Shown here piece by piece: positions 1 to 6,244 of a stretch of DNA of 21,700 nucleotides. Within the stretch, counting starts at the first letter, position 1. The number at the start of each line of letters is the position of its first letter. The stretch is from Oscillospiraceae bacterium (GTDB lineage: Bacteria; Bacillota; Clostridia; Oscillospirales; CAG-272). Position numbers and translations under genes: made by a program. Below the pieces are notes generated by a model. That model ran no database searches. It had not been told where the DNA came from and saw nothing but the letters and a program-made list of their open reading frames with translations. The stretch covers positions 1 to 21,700 of the forward strand of contig QAKK01000016.1 in NCBI GenBank assembly GCA_003343845.1. Direction: 5' to 3'.

Positions 1-1
1 C

Positions 2-61
2 TACAATGAAAAAACGCGCTATGCGCGATACACAAAGGAGAATGAACAATGGCAAGTTTGA
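2..61 (+). CDS. C-terminal tail of an upstream gene (partial)
   Basis: In the second frame the window opens in a readable stretch of 19 codons (YNEKTRYARYTKENEQWQV) that ends at a TGA overlapping the first codons of the single-stranded DNA-binding protein gene by 13 bases. Short overlaps of this kind are the rule in this operon, so this may be the end of the preceding early gene. A second frame (from position 3) is also open through this stretch, so the assignment is weak. Too little remains to say what the protein does. Confidence 0.3.
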   Translation, partial: YNEKTRYARYTKENEQWQV

Positions 62-468
62 ACAAGGTTATCCTGATCGGCAATCTGACCGCAGACCCGG
101 AGGTCAAGCAGACGCAGAGCGGTCTTTCGGTGGTGTCGTTTACCATCGCGGTCAACCGCCGGGTCAGCAAGGACGCGGAGCAGAAGACCGACTTCATCAA
201 CATCGTTGCATGGCGAAAGACGGCAGAGTTTGTCGGGCAATACTTCAAAAAAGGCAAGCCGATTCTTGTGTGCGGCTCGATTCAGACGCGGTCGTACACC
301 GACAACAACGGCAGTAAGCGTTATGTCACAGAAGTCCTTGCGGACGAGGTCGGCTTTGTCGAGAGCAAGGCAGCATCGGAAGCGCCGAGCGGTACATATG
401 CGCCGGAGGCATACGGAGCGCCGAAGATGGAGGAAGTAAACCCGGACGAAGAAGATTTGCCATTCTGA
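49..468 (+). CDS. ssb: Single-stranded DNA-binding protein
   Basis: This 139-residue protein coats single-stranded DNA during phage replication and recombination. The N-terminal part (about residues 1-105) reads as the bacterial SSB OB-fold: it starts MASLNKVILIGNLTADPEVK, then shows the conserved FINIVAWRKTAEFVGQYFKKG segment type and the GSIQTRSY strand. A short flexible linker follows. The last residues, DEEDLPF, are the acidic tail that in known SSBs docks partner proteins such as recombinases and polymerase subunits. An AAAGGAG ribosome binding site lies just upstream of the chosen ATG. It is the first complete gene of the early operon, and the next gene begins 8 bases after its stop. 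Length and motifs are typical of phage and chromosomal SSBs, so the call is firm. Confidence 0.97.
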   Translation: MASLNKVILIGNLTADPEVKQTQSGLSVVSFTIAVNRRVSKDAEQKTDFINIVAWRKTAEFVGQYFKKGKPILVCGSIQTRSYTDNNGSKRYVTEVLADEVGFVESKAASEAPSGTYAPEAYGAPKMEEVNPDEEDLPF

Positions 469-476
469 GGTGTGCG

Positions 477-1187
477 ATGCGGGAGCAGTTTACATTCTAT
501 CGCTCCTATTTTGACGCCATCCGCCGTCTGAAAAAGGCGGCGGACAGGGCGGCAATCTACGATGCGATAGCCGATTATGCGCTGTACGGCAATCTGCCCG
601 AGCTGTCCGATGCAGCCGGCGCGATCTTTGACTTGATTAAGCCGACGCTGGACGCTGCAAAGCGCAAAAGTGATGGCGCAAAAGGCAGAGAAAAAGCGAA
701 GGATGATGATAAGATACCGTCAAGATACGGTGAAGATACCGACAAGATACCGTCAAGATGTGACGAAGTAGGAAAAAACCGCAACGAGAAAGAGAAGGAG
801 AATGAGAAAGAGAAAGAGAAAGAGTATGAGAAGGAATCTTATATATTACCCCCTGTAGTGTCCCCCTCTGCCACCGACCATTTGCGAGAGCCCACGAAAA
901 ATGGCAGCGCTCCGCGCTTCACGCCCCCCACGGTGGAAGAGGTCGCGGCATACTGCCGGGAGAGAGGCAACGCCGTGGATGCCGAGCAATTCTGGGACTT
1001 CTACGCCGCGAACGGTTGGAAAGTCGGTAAGAATCCGATGAAAGACTGGCGCGCCGCCGTGCGTACATGGGAAAAACGGGACGCTGCCGAGAAAGCGCCG
1101 AAGGCTACAAAGAAGCCGCAGAGCTTTGACACGGACGAGTTCTTTGCGAAGGCGCTGGACAAGTCCTACGGAGGCGGCAAAACATGA
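477..1187 (+). CDS. DUF6291-like / replisome-organiser-like protein
   Basis: This 236-residue protein has three parts. Residues 1-70 (MREQFTFYRSYFDAIRRLKK, then AIYDAIADYALYGNLPEL and FDLIKPTLDAAKRK) match the N-terminal pattern I associate with DUF6291 phage proteins. Residues 71-125 are a charged linker with a repeated DKIPSR unit and a Lys/Glu-rich tract. Residues 148-203 (from RFTPPTVEEVAAYCRERGN to KDWRAAVRTWEK) are the short domain found at the C terminus of many Firmicutes phage replication-initiation (replisome organiser) proteins. Its position after SSB fits a role in DNA replication or helicase loading, but that is inference. GAGG lies 6 bases before the ATG. The gene overlaps the next by 4 bases. 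Family naming is from memory of the motif, not from a search. Confidence 0.75.
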   Translation: MREQFTFYRSYFDAIRRLKKAADRAAIYDAIADYALYGNLPELSDAAGAIFDLIKPTLDAAKRKSDGAKGREKAKDDDKIPSRYGEDTDKIPSRCDEVGKNRNEKEKENEKEKEKEYEKESYILPPVVSPSATDHLREPTKNGSAPRFTPPTVEEVAAYCRERGNAVDAEQFWDFYAANGWKVGKNPMKDWRAAVRTWEKRDAAEKAPKATKKPQSFDTDEFFAKALDKSYGGGKT

Positions 1188-1504
1188 AAATCGGCGACGA
1201 GGTCTATGTACTTGACACATGGCGTGGGGAAAAATACCGCGTCAACAAAGCGACGGTATGCAATATACGGTCGTTCACCTATTCCGCGATCCGCCTTGCC
1301 GAGGTCAGGTTCCTGTGCGGCGGTACGGGGCTGTATGTGGTCGGCTTCGGTGCGTATGAAACGCCGGAGGAAGCCGAGGATGCGCTGAAAAGACACACAT
1401 GCGGCGGTGAAACGCACGCGAACACACGGAAACGGCGCTTTGATGTTCCGAAGGATGAAAACGAAGCAAGAAAAAGAGTGCTGGATGCACTGGGAGGAGA
1501 ATGA
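1184..1504 (+). CDS. Conserved-looking phage protein, unknown function
   Basis: This 106-residue protein begins in an ATGA overlap with the preceding stop, so translation is probably coupled. The first 60 residues (MKIGDEVYVLDTWRGEKYRV, then VGFGAYETPEEAEDAL) look like a small beta-barrel of SH3/KOW type, similar to short phage proteins with a GD.VYVL opening. The rest is basic and probably helical. I see no catalytic motif, signal peptide or membrane segment. Its place between replication-type genes suggests an early accessory role. The function is not recognised. Confidence 0.7.
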   Translation: MKIGDEVYVLDTWRGEKYRVNKATVCNIRSFTYSAIRLAEVRFLCGGTGLYVVGFGAYETPEEAEDALKRHTCGGETHANTRKRRFDVPKDENEARKRVLDALGGE

Positions 1505-1507
1505 ACA

Positions 1508-1798
1508 ATGACACCGATTGAAAAGGCACGCGAGGCGTTGAAGCAAGAGCAGTCGCGCAGAGAGGAATTTTACGAGGGCGCTGCTTATGCGCTAAAGCTG
1601 GTGGAGGCGGCGCAGGTCGGCGAGGATGAGAGACCGAAGACAAACGGAGACCGGGTGCGGGCGATGTCGGATGAGGAGCTGATTAACTTTTACTTCGGAG
1701 GCTGCGACGAGGTATGTATAAACGACGGCAACAGTTGCACTGATGCAATGTGCCGGGAAGGTATGCGTGCATGGCTGCGGCAGGAGGCGGAGAGATGA
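1508..1798 (+). CDS. Small cysteine-bearing phage protein, unknown function
   Basis: This 96-residue protein follows the previous stop by 3 bases and has a strong AGGAG site. The N-terminal half is helical and charged (MTPIEKAREALKQEQSRREE). The C-terminal half carries four cysteines in the stretch GGCDEVCINDGNSCTDAMCREG, followed by MRAWLRQEAE, which suggests a small metal-binding or disulphide-stabilised module. The phrase RAMSDEELINFYF is common in small proteins of gut Clostridia phages. It overlaps the next gene by 4 bases. No enzymatic function can be inferred. Confidence 0.72.
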   Translation: MTPIEKAREALKQEQSRREEFYEGAAYALKLVEAAQVGEDERPKTNGDRVRAMSDEELINFYFGGCDEVCINDGNSCTDAMCREGMRAWLRQEAER

Positions 1799-2106
1799 CC
1801 TGTGAAATCCGAGAAATTTGTGGTGATTGGGCATTGAGCATAAATTTCCTACATGAGACGGTAACGATTTATTTCAACTCGCTGCAAAACGCAAAGAATG
1901 TGAAACACATAATTGAAACCGACAAGAGTGTGCCGAATTGCGCTACTGTGTGCGATATGGTTGAAGTTGTGCGATGCAAGGACTGCAAATTCTTTCGCCG
2001 AGAAAGCATGTGCTACTGCGGAGAATTCGGTGGCATCGTCACCGAGAAAGACTTTTGCAGCAGAGGAGAAAGGAAGGACGAAAATGAACAAACACACGGC
2101 TGTTGA
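1795..2106 (+). CDS. Small zinc-ribbon-like phage protein
   Basis: This 103-residue protein is read from the ATG inside an ATGA overlap. An upstream in-frame ATG at 1750 exists but would duplicate coding of the preceding gene. The C-terminal half holds VVRCKDCKFFRRESMCYCGE and then DFCSRGERKDE, a recurring phage module in which pairs of cysteines (CxxC, CxC and a last C) probably bind zinc. The N-terminal half is beta-rich with no motif I know. Its stop lies beyond the start of the next gene (23-base overlap), so the two are likely co-translated. The zinc-binding role is inferred from cysteine spacing only. Confidence 0.72.
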   Translation: MTCEIREICGDWALSINFLHETVTIYFNSLQNAKNVKHIIETDKSVPNCATVCDMVEVVRCKDCKFFRRESMCYCGEFGGIVTEKDFCSRGERKDENEQTHGC

Positions 2107-3013
2107 CCTAAAACAAATGCAATCGCTTCCGCTTGACATCAAAATCGAAATGACCAAGCGCCGCATAAAGGAGTGGTACGAGGCATTTGACGGAAATGTC
2201 TATGTATCATTTTCAGGCGGCAAGGACAGCACGGTGCTCCTACATATCGCCCGGCAAATGTACCCGGACATTCCGGCTGTATTTGTCGATACAGGATTGG
2301 AGTACCCGGAAATAAGAGAGTTTGTTAAAAGCATCGATAATGTAACTTGGCTTAAACCGGAAATGAGCTTTCGCAAGGTAATTGAAACATACGGGTACCC
2401 CGTAATTAGTAAAGCGGTTGCTCATTCAGTATCAGTAGCAAAGCGTAACCAAAACGGAGCCGTGTATAAAAACCTTTTTAGCCCCTCAAAGCGCGGACCT
2501 TATGCAATGCACAAATATGAGTATTTGATGTCAGCACCTTTCAATGTTTCAGAAAAATGCTGCGACATAATGAAAAAGAAACCCGCCCACTCTTACAGTA
2601 AAGCCACGGGTAAAAAGCCTATTATTGGCACTATGGCTTGCGAAAGCCGAATGCGTAAAACGCAATGGACGAAACACGGCTGCAATGCTTTTGACATAGA
2701 GCACCCCGCATCACAGCCTTTATCTTTTTGGACGGAGCAAGATGTGCTTGAGTACATAAGCACTTATAATCTGCCCTATGCAAAAGTGTACGGCGAAATT
2801 AAGCGCAACGCAGACGGCAAATGGTACACAACCGGCGCAGCGCGTACTGGTTGTATGTTTTGTATGTTCGGTGTGCAATGTGAAAAGGAACCTAACCGGT
2901 TCCAGCGCATGAGAATTACGCATCCGAAGATTTACGACTACTGCATGAAGCCCATGGCTGATGGTGGACTTGGAATTGCCGAAGTGCTGGACTTTATCGG
3001 CGTGAAGCATTGA
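2084..3013 (+). CDS. PAPS-reductase-family (DndC/PP-loop type) protein
   Basis: This 309-residue protein belongs to the adenine-nucleotide alpha-hydrolase superfamily that includes PAPS reductase and the DNA phosphorothioation enzyme DndC. The PP-loop SGGKDST is at residues 44-50, followed by the typical VFVDTGLEYPE segment (67-76). Cysteines at 159/160, 257, 260 and 266 (GCMFCMFGVQC) could bind an iron-sulphur cluster or act in sulphur transfer. Phage members of this family have been linked to nucleic acid sulphur chemistry or to evading restriction, but the substrate cannot be told here. The ATG at 2084 is preferred because of the GGA-rich site just upstream and because residues before it would lie inside the previous gene. 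Codons are visibly more AT-rich than in the flanking replication and head genes, suggesting later acquisition. Confidence 0.88.
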   Translation: MNKHTAVDLKQMQSLPLDIKIEMTKRRIKEWYEAFDGNVYVSFSGGKDSTVLLHIARQMYPDIPAVFVDTGLEYPEIREFVKSIDNVTWLKPEMSFRKVIETYGYPVISKAVAHSVSVAKRNQNGAVYKNLFSPSKRGPYAMHKYEYLMSAPFNVSEKCCDIMKKKPAHSYSKATGKKPIIGTMACESRMRKTQWTKHGCNAFDIEHPASQPLSFWTEQDVLEYISTYNLPYAKVYGEIKRNADGKWYTTGAARTGCMFCMFGVQCEKEPNRFQRMRITHPKIYDYCMKPMADGGLGIAEVLDFIGVKH

Positions 3014-3026
3014 AAGGAGACAAAAC

Positions 3027-3521
3027 ATGAAATCTGTACTGACAAGCATTCGCCCGAAGTGGTGCGGGCTGATTGCGAGTGGCAAGAAGACCATCGAGGC
3101 ACGCAAGACATATCCGAAGCTTCCGACGCCGTTTAAGTGCTACATATACTGCACGAAAGACCCTAAGTTATCTTTTTGGAGAAGCAAAACATATGCCTAT
3201 GCAGACGACAGAAGTCATAACATGTACGATATACGCGGCAACGGCAAGGTCATCGGCGAGTTTGTGTGCGATAAAGTAGATACGCTGTTCAATGATAGCG
3301 GCAATCTCGAAAACTATATGCATGACATATTGCCGGAAATTTTGAAAAATACGGCGATGTGTTTGCATGAATTTGGTGCTTATGTTGGAAATAGAGGTAA
3401 GGGCAAAAATATTTACGGCTGGCACATCTCCGATGTAAAAATCTACGACAAGCCGCGGGAGCTTCGCGACTTCGGGAAGATGCGTGCACCACAGTCGTAT
3501 ATGTATGTGGAGGATGAATGA
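3027..3521 (+). CDS. ASCH domain protein
   Basis: This 164-residue protein opens with SVLTSIRPKWCGLIASGKKT followed by IEARKTYPK, the signature start of the ASCH fold, which is related to the PUA domain and binds RNA or modified nucleobases. The later GNGKVIGEFVCDKV strand and the GWHISDVKIYDKP segment near the end also fit the family. Some ASCH proteins hydrolyse N4-acetylcytidine, others bind RNA; the catalytic class is not decidable here. It starts 13 bases after the PAPS-reductase-like gene with an AAAGGAG site and shares that gene's AT-rich codon use, so the two probably moved and work together. It overlaps the next gene by ATGA. Confidence 0.88.
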   Translation: MKSVLTSIRPKWCGLIASGKKTIEARKTYPKLPTPFKCYIYCTKDPKLSFWRSKTYAYADDRSHNMYDIRGNGKVIGEFVCDKVDTLFNDSGNLENYMHDILPEILKNTAMCLHEFGAYVGNRGKGKNIYGWHISDVKIYDKPRELRDFGKMRAPQSYMYVEDE

Positions 3522-4072
3522 AGGCGATGGAATATAAAACTATAAACGGTTTCCTCAATTATTCCGTTTGTAATGACGGCGAAATCTTTAACAACCGAAC
3601 AGGATACAGAAAAAATCCGACTTCAAATCACTCTGGGAAAGGGTATCTTTATGTAGACCTGTACGAAAGAAATAAGCGAAGTAGAAAATATGTTCACCGA
3701 TTGGTTGCTGAAGCCTTCGTTCCGAATCCCGAGAACAAACCTTATGTAAATCACATTGACGGAGATTCTCACAACAATTCAGCCGAAAATCTCGAATGGT
3801 GTACACCTCTTGAAAATGTAGAACATGCAAGCAAAATAATTAGAACAATGAAGCAATACTTTTCGGCAAATGAACACAGAAAACGTAGAATCAGAATGTA
3901 CGACAAGAACAGCGGAATAGAAATTGCGACTTTTCGAAGTATACGAGAAGCCGAAAGAAAAACAAGAATTCCGTCGTCTAACATCGTAGCGTGCCTAAAA
4001 GGGAGACAATCATATACGAAAAATTATTCATGGTGCTATGTGAAGGGTGACGAAACGGAGGAAAGACAATGA
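3518..4072 (+). CDS. NUMOD4/HNH/NUMOD1 homing-type endonuclease
   Basis: This 184-residue protein has the layout of free-standing HNH homing endonucleases. A NUMOD4-like start (NYSVCNDGEIFNNRTG, residues 14-29) is followed by the HNH core with H60 and VNHIDGDSHNNSAENLEWCT (77-96), and a C-terminal NUMOD1-like DNA-binding segment (about 127-175, KNSGIEIATFRSIREAERKT). It would nick or cut DNA at a specific phage site and so spread between related phages. It is the most AT-rich gene of the window, set in coupled ATGA junctions on both sides. No disrupted host gene is visible, so it appears intergenic rather than intron-borne. Confidence 0.9.
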   Translation: MKAMEYKTINGFLNYSVCNDGEIFNNRTGYRKNPTSNHSGKGYLYVDLYERNKRSRKYVHRLVAEAFVPNPENKPYVNHIDGDSHNNSAENLEWCTPLENVEHASKIIRTMKQYFSANEHRKRRIRMYDKNSGIEIATFRSIREAERKTRIPSSNIVACLKGRQSYTKNYSWCYVKGDETEERQ

Positions 4073-4527
4073 GCATGACAGAAAATATTCAAAAACTTAT
4101 CGACCTTGCAAAAGAACATCCTGGCCTGCCTATTGTGGCAATGGTGGACGGAGAGGTAGTCGGCGGTGATGACTATGGACGCTGGGTTGCTGACTTCGGC
4201 AGCGTCGAGCTGGGTGAATATGCTTTATTCGACGACCGCTTTTTAGAAGACCGCGAGGACTTCAAGGAGCGCTACTACGATTACTATGACGACGAGCTTT
4301 GCAACAGATTCGGCTATGAGCCGGGTATCAATGAATTTTCCCTCCGAAATGGGCATTGCACGCAGGAGCAGTTTGCAAAAAACAGCGAAAACGAAAAGAG
4401 GCTTGACGCATATCTTGACGAAGTAGCCGAGCTGGCATTTAAGCGGGCAATCATTGTCAACATAGACCTTCCGGACGATGTCGAGCAATTCGAGGGCGTG
4501 ACATGGAGAAATACACAATCCCGCTGA
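4069..4527 (+). CDS. Acidic phage protein, unknown function
   Basis: This 152-residue protein begins in an ATGA overlap with the endonuclease. It is acidic and aromatic-rich, with segments such as LPIVAMVDGEVVGGDDYGRW and ERYYDYYDDELCNRFGYEPG. Proteins with this look (a short strand MVDGEVV, then a tyrosine- and aspartate-rich helix) occur in early operons of Firmicutes phages, but I know of no assigned role. There is no signal peptide or membrane segment. It ends 25 bases inside the RusA gene. Base composition returns partly towards that of the replication genes. Confidence 0.72.
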   Translation: MSMTENIQKLIDLAKEHPGLPIVAMVDGEVVGGDDYGRWVADFGSVELGEYALFDDRFLEDREDFKERYYDYYDDELCNRFGYEPGINEFSLRNGHCTQEQFAKNSENEKRLDAYLDEVAELAFKRAIIVNIDLPDDVEQFEGVTWRNTQSR

Positions 4528-4856
4528 TACCGCCATCGCTGAACAAATACGCAGGGCGGGAGAACACATGGGCATATCGGGGCGCAAAGGCAGAATGGCG
4601 CGGCATAGTCTGCGCCTACTGCCGCCCGAGGCGGAAGCCTCCGGCATTTGCGCATGTGATGATTACGTTCTACTTCCCGTCAAGGCGTCGGCACGATGCG
4701 GACAATTATTGCAAATTCCTGCTTGACGGGCTTGTTTCGGCTGGCGTGATTGCAGACGACGACTTTGATCACATACGGCTATCAATCGCGGCGGGCTATG
4801 ACAAGGACAACCCGAGAACGGAGGTGCTTATAGATGCGGTGCAATGTACCGAATAA
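4503..4856 (+). CDS. rusA: RusA-family Holliday junction resolvase
   Basis: This 117-residue protein cleaves four-way DNA junctions made during phage recombination and before packaging. The opening IPLIPPSLNKYAG and the central RRRHDADNYCKFLLDGLVSA with the following GVIADDD are the RusA hallmark. D65, D67, D75 and the D85/D86 group are the likely metal-binding carboxylates, and K71 is the conserved lysine position. Length fits the family (about 120). It starts 25 bases before the upstream stop and its end overlaps the next gene by 23 bases, so it is embedded in the early operon. Its position near the end of the replication module is usual for phage resolvases. Confidence 0.92.
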   Translation: MEKYTIPLIPPSLNKYAGRENTWAYRGAKAEWRGIVCAYCRPRRKPPAFAHVMITFYFPSRRRHDADNYCKFLLDGLVSAGVIADDDFDHIRLSIAAGYDKDNPRTEVLIDAVQCTE

Positions 4857-5106
4857 GGAGACACGACAACAGCGCGAAATTATTGCGCGTTGTCATGAGG
4901 CAAACGAGCGCATGTTTGAATTTTGCATCATCAACGCGTTGCTCACCCTCGGCGAAATGGGCTATGGAAAGAAACGCATGGAGCGGTTCGCGGAGGCATA
5001 CAAGGCAAAGGCTGACGAGATGGTTGACTATTACGACGAGTACATCATGGATGGCATGCGCAAGCGGCTGTATGATGCATATGGGCTGCAGATCGAGTGG
5101 CATTAA
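4834..5106 (+). CDS. Small helical phage protein, unknown function
   Basis: This 90-residue protein starts inside the resolvase gene with a GGAGGT site about 9 bases upstream. It appears all-helical and charged (RQQREIIARCHEANERMFEF, then YGKKRMERFAEAYKAKADEM). The tail is YDEYIMDGMRKRLYDAYGLQ. No enzymatic motif is visible. It ends 13 bases before the sigma-like regulator and so may belong to the switch from early to late expression, but this is only positional reasoning. Confidence 0.75.
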   Translation: MRCNVPNKETRQQREIIARCHEANERMFEFCIINALLTLGEMGYGKKRMERFAEAYKAKADEMVDYYDEYIMDGMRKRLYDAYGLQIEWH

Positions 5107-5119
5107 AAGGGGTGACGGC

Positions 5120-5494
5120 ATGACATCGGACGAACTGTACAGGCTGCGCGGCATTGACGGGGAGATCGAGCGCTTGCGCGAACGTATCCGAAAGGCAATG
5201 GCAAAAGCGACCGGCACCGTCGGTGTACTTGGAGATGTACCGCCTTCCGGCGGCAGCGTCAGCGATAAGGTGGGGGACGGCGTGGCTGAGATCTTGCGGC
5301 TTGAAGCCGAGCTTCGACGCAAGGAGCGGCAAAAGGCGATGCGCGACAGATACATAGACGCCATATCGGACGCGACAACGCGGGACGCGCTGCGCATGAT
5401 CTATGTGGATGGGATGTCATGGCGTGCCGCTGCATCCACGGTTGGCAAGACCGAAAGCGGTCTGCGCAAGCGCGTGCGGCGATATATGCGTTGA
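5120..5494 (+). CDS. Sigma-70 region-4-like phage transcription regulator
   Basis: This 124-residue protein has an N-terminal coiled-coil-like stretch (IDGEIERLRERIRKAM) and a C-terminal helix-turn-helix of sigma region 4 type: DALRMIYVDGMSWRAAASTV then GKTESGLRKRVRRY (residues about 89-121). This arrangement is shared by the small ArpU/DUF1492-like late regulators at the end of early operons in Firmicutes phages, which switch on the packaging and head genes. It is the last gene before a strong terminator, and the terminase operon follows about 1.3 kb on, consistent with that role. The ATG at 5120 is preferred over upstream in-frame starts because those would lie inside the previous gene. The target promoter is not proven. 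Confidence 0.8.
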   Translation: MTSDELYRLRGIDGEIERLRERIRKAMAKATGTVGVLGDVPPSGGSVSDKVGDGVAEILRLEAELRRKERQKAMRDRYIDAISDATTRDALRMIYVDGMSWRAAASTVGKTESGLRKRVRRYMR

Positions 5495-5500
5495 CAAACA

Positions 5501-5529
5501 AAAAAGCGACGGGTGACCGTCGCTTTTTT
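5501..5529. terminator. Bidirectional intrinsic terminator
   Basis: A perfect 12-bp stem (5501-5512 pairing with 5517-5528, arms AAAAAGCGACGG and CCGTCGCTTTTT) closes a GTGA loop and has a T run on one strand and an A run that becomes a T run on the other. It closes the early operon six bases after the regulator's stop codon. On the minus strand it would end the short RNA that starts near 5650. Confidence 0.93.
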
Positions 5530-5595
5530 GCGAGTTGCCTCGGTTGCCGACGCAAATCTGATCGGGATTTACATCGCGAGAACAATCTCATTTTT

Positions 5596-5632
5596 GTTTC
5601 AATCCGCGCGCAGTGCGGAGACACTGCGTGAC
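5596..5632 (-). repeat. Single CRISPR-repeat-like unit (type I-C-like)
   Basis: Read on the minus strand this unit starts GTCAC, forms the 7-bp stem CGCAGTG/CACTGCG and ends GGATTGAAAC. Its end matches the conserved 3' end of type I-C (and several I-B/III) repeats that supplies the crRNA 5' handle. It is 37 bases rather than the usual 32-33 because stem and loop are each about one base longer. It occurs once, so it is not an array. Confidence 0.55.
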
Positions 5633-5656
5633 ATGCCGGATTGCTCCGGCACTTAT

Positions 5657-5686
5657 AGGATAGCACAAGCGGAAGTAGGCTGTCAA
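5657..5686 (-). promoter_or_regulatory. Sigma-70-type promoter for the small RNA
   Basis: On the minus strand a consensus -35 TTGACA (5686-5681) and a -10-like TATCCT (5662-5657) are separated by 18 bases. The predicted start, near 5650, falls at the first base of the GNRA-capped hairpin. No open frame with a ribosome binding site follows before the terminator, so the unit looks non-coding. Confidence 0.65.
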
Positions 5687-5696
5687 GGGGAAAAAG

Positions 5697-5724
5697 AAAA
5701 AAGGCGGGAAAATCCCGCCTTTTT
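5697..5724. terminator. Bidirectional intrinsic terminator of the minus-strand operon
   Basis: GGCGGGA (5703-5709) pairs with TCCCGCC (5713-5719), extended by A/T pairs on both sides (5698-5702 with 5720-5724). It lies just past the TAA of the minus-strand HTH gene, whose transcript would gain a run of U from the A tract. It separates that operon from the small RNA unit. Confidence 0.9.
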
Positions 5725-5725
5725 G

Positions 5726-6244
5726 TTATGAGAGGTACGCCTTGAGGATGGACGAGTAGCCGATCTCGTCCTCGGAGACAATCTCCCAACTATCCTCGTT
5801 GTCCGTCTCCGGGTCGTAGTCCTCGTCGGGGACGAATTTGTAAACGGTGCGCTTGTATGTTATCTCGGCGTCAATGCCGTTGTATATTTCTGCGTCCTTG
5901 CGGATGTCGTCCTCGTCTCTGTCCGACAGGTTAAGCTCCTCGAACCAGTCGAGCATGTCCCATTTGTCAGTGGATATGTCATAGCCGGTGTCGGTGTAAT
6001 AGACCTGCCCGCTGTTCTGCTTTCCGTCCCACGTCTCTGTTTCCATTTCTACTTTGTATAACGGCTTCATTCTTTTTTCCTCCGCGATTCTGTTTAATTT
6101 CTCAACAATCAGGCGCTCCGCCCACTCGGCGGGCGCGCGTTTTCCGTATTCCCAATCCTGTATTGTGCGCCGCGGGATGCCGACCAAATCGGACATACCC
6201 TGCTGTGTAAGCCCTGCGGCTTTGCGCGCTTCTTTAATTGTCAT
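5726..6244 (-). CDS. XRE-type HTH regulator with acidic C-terminal domain (Aca-like candidate)
   Basis: This 172-residue protein starts with a Cro/C1-type helix-turn-helix: MTIKEARKAAGLTQQGMSDL then VGIPRRTIQDWEYGKRAP (residues 1-38), followed by WAERLIVEKLNRIAEEKR. The C-terminal 110 residues are acidic and beta-rich, with no motif I know. The ATG at 6244 overlaps the upstream gene's stop and is the start at which the HTH begins in its usual form; in-frame starts further up would lie in that gene. It is the second gene of a minus-strand operon, downstream of a promoter with a perfect palindrome, so it probably represses its own operon. Such order is typical of anti-CRISPR-associated (Aca) regulators, though those are usually HTH-only and shorter. 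A phage repressor or antitoxin-like role is the alternative. Confidence 0.8.
   Translation of the reverse strand: MTIKEARKAAGLTQQGMSDLVGIPRRTIQDWEYGKRAPAEWAERLIVEKLNRIAEEKRMKPLYKVEMETETWDGKQNSGQVYYTDTGYDISTDKWDMLDWFEELNLSDRDEDDIRKDAEIYNGIDAEITYKRTVYKFVPDEDYDPETDNEDSWEIVSEDEIGYSSILKAYLS

Larger units (their letters stand above)
5501..5651 (-). ncRNA. Candidate structured small RNA with solitary CRISPR-repeat-like unit
   Basis: A roughly 150-base minus-strand RNA is predicted between a promoter at 5657-5686 and the terminator at 5501-5529. Its 5' end is a hairpin (5651-5634, arms TGCCGGA/TCCGGCA, GCAA tetraloop). One base later comes a 37-base unit (5632-5596): GTCA, a 7-bp stem CGCAGTG/CACTGCG with loop TCTCCG, then the tail CGCGGATTGAAAC. 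Type I-C CRISPR repeats have the same plan: GTC, a GC-rich stem, then GTGGATTGAAAC. The remaining stretch shows no second repeat. The reading frames over it lack a ribosome binding site. I infer an RNA that mimics a crRNA repeat, as RNA anti-CRISPRs do; transcription is predicted, not observed. Confidence 0.6.

Noticed and set aside
1913..2083. Longer N terminus for the PAPS-reductase-like protein
   Set aside because: The extra 57 residues would overlap the zinc-ribbon-like gene and do not resemble the family; the ATG at 2084 has its own site.
5596..5632. A full CRISPR array
   Set aside because: Only one repeat-like unit exists; no second copy or regular spacing is visible on either side, so it is treated as a solitary unit.
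5259..5789. 176-codon minus-strand open frame covering the small RNA region
   Set aside because: It crosses two terminators and a promoter, lacks a ribosome binding site and runs into the regulator gene; the RNA is better read as non-coding.
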